NCBI RefSeq assembly: GCF_000013565.1 | Contig: NC_007802.1 | Coordinates: 2,480,001-2,544,000, forward strand | Direction: 5' to 3' | Source of the DNA: Jannaschia sp. CCS1 | GTDB taxonomy: Bacteria; Pseudomonadota; Alphaproteobacteria; Rhodobacterales; Rhodobacteraceae | DNA: 64,000 bases | Part shown: piece after piece, positions 63,993 through 64,000 of the stretch | How positions within the stretch are numbered: position 1 is the stretch's first letter | How the letters are laid out: each line of letters begins with the position of its first letter | Notes under the pieces: model-generated | The model's database searches: none | What the model was told of the DNA's origin: nothing | What the model saw: the letters and a program-made list of their open reading frames with translations, nothing else | Position numbers and translations under genes: made by a program

Positions 63993-64000
63993 GGGATCAT

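Overview
The window is about 64 kb of GC-rich, densely coded chromosome from an alphaproteobacterium, most likely a marine Rhodobacteraceae (Roseobacter-group) member. This rests on family-level resemblance, not a search. The clues are a CtrA/SciP pair, an RTX protein ending in a Hint domain, a dimethylglycine dehydrogenase-like protein, an RNase E with a large acidic insert, a LexA box of the alphaproteobacterial type (GTTC-N7-GTTC), and the order rne, amiC, mrcA, prfB. I see no prophage, insertion sequence, integron or CRISPR array. Most genes are housekeeping.

Layout. 0-7.7 kb: a minus-strand run (44-aa membrane peptide, 514-aa secreted protein, xerD, start of another gene) diverges from aroK-aroB, followed by a dimethylglycine dehydrogenase-like gene coupled to a MobA-like nucleotidyltransferase. 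7.8-11.4 kb: an RTX/Hint protein with a long AT-rich leader, then tRNA-Leu(CAA). 11.5-20.4 kb: DedA-like protein, dsbB, gyrA, two tiny membrane/coiled-coil proteins, a DoxX protein, trmFO, a methyltransferase, gluQ, hisI and an IscU-like scaffold. 20.4-26.7 kb, all minus strand: a 39-bp tandem repeat, a terminator, an unannotated 40-43 aa membrane protein behind a LexA-type box, recG, ligA, ctrA and sciP. 26.7-36.4 kb: mnmA, two tRNA-Asp(GTC), an EamA transporter with a GNAT enzyme, MerR with an atypical SDR, pirin, tRNA-Val(TAC), a histidine phosphatase, tRNA-Val(CAC), a tailed HU protein, a polysaccharide deacetylase and a small secreted protein. 36.5-50.4 kb: lon with a sigma32-type promoter, a lipid-binding-like membrane protein, tgt, a LysR regulator, a methyltransferase, sufT, a DUF3307 protein, an IscA/SufA protein, a TfoX-N protein, an MscS channel, a DUF455 protein, and an M23 peptidase overlapping a bactofilin. 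50.4-64 kb: a DUF2189 protein, an amidase, prfB, PBP1A, a methyltransferase, amiC, an aminotransferase, a DsbA-like protein, rne and a small hypothetical gene.

How genes work together. tRNA modification is over-represented: trmFO, mnmA, tgt and gluQ. tgt and gluQ act successively on tRNA-Asp(GUC), which has two genes here. Fe-S biogenesis appears as the scaffold, SufT and the A-type carrier. Cell-envelope growth is served by PBP1A, AmiC, the M23/bactofilin pair and a deacetylase. DsbA and DsbB give periplasmic disulfide formation. CtrA and its inhibitor SciP sit side by side.

The most interesting candidate for something undescribed is the 40-43 aa single-pass membrane protein at 20672-20803. 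It has its own terminator and a LexA-type operator, and it lies next to recG and ligA. It resembles, in design but not in recognised sequence, the SOS-induced division inhibitors known from Caulobacter. Other signals are a 24-bp identical repeat found twice, two back-to-back 22-bp perfect palindromes after mrcA, and a GntR/FadR-like palindrome in front of sciP.
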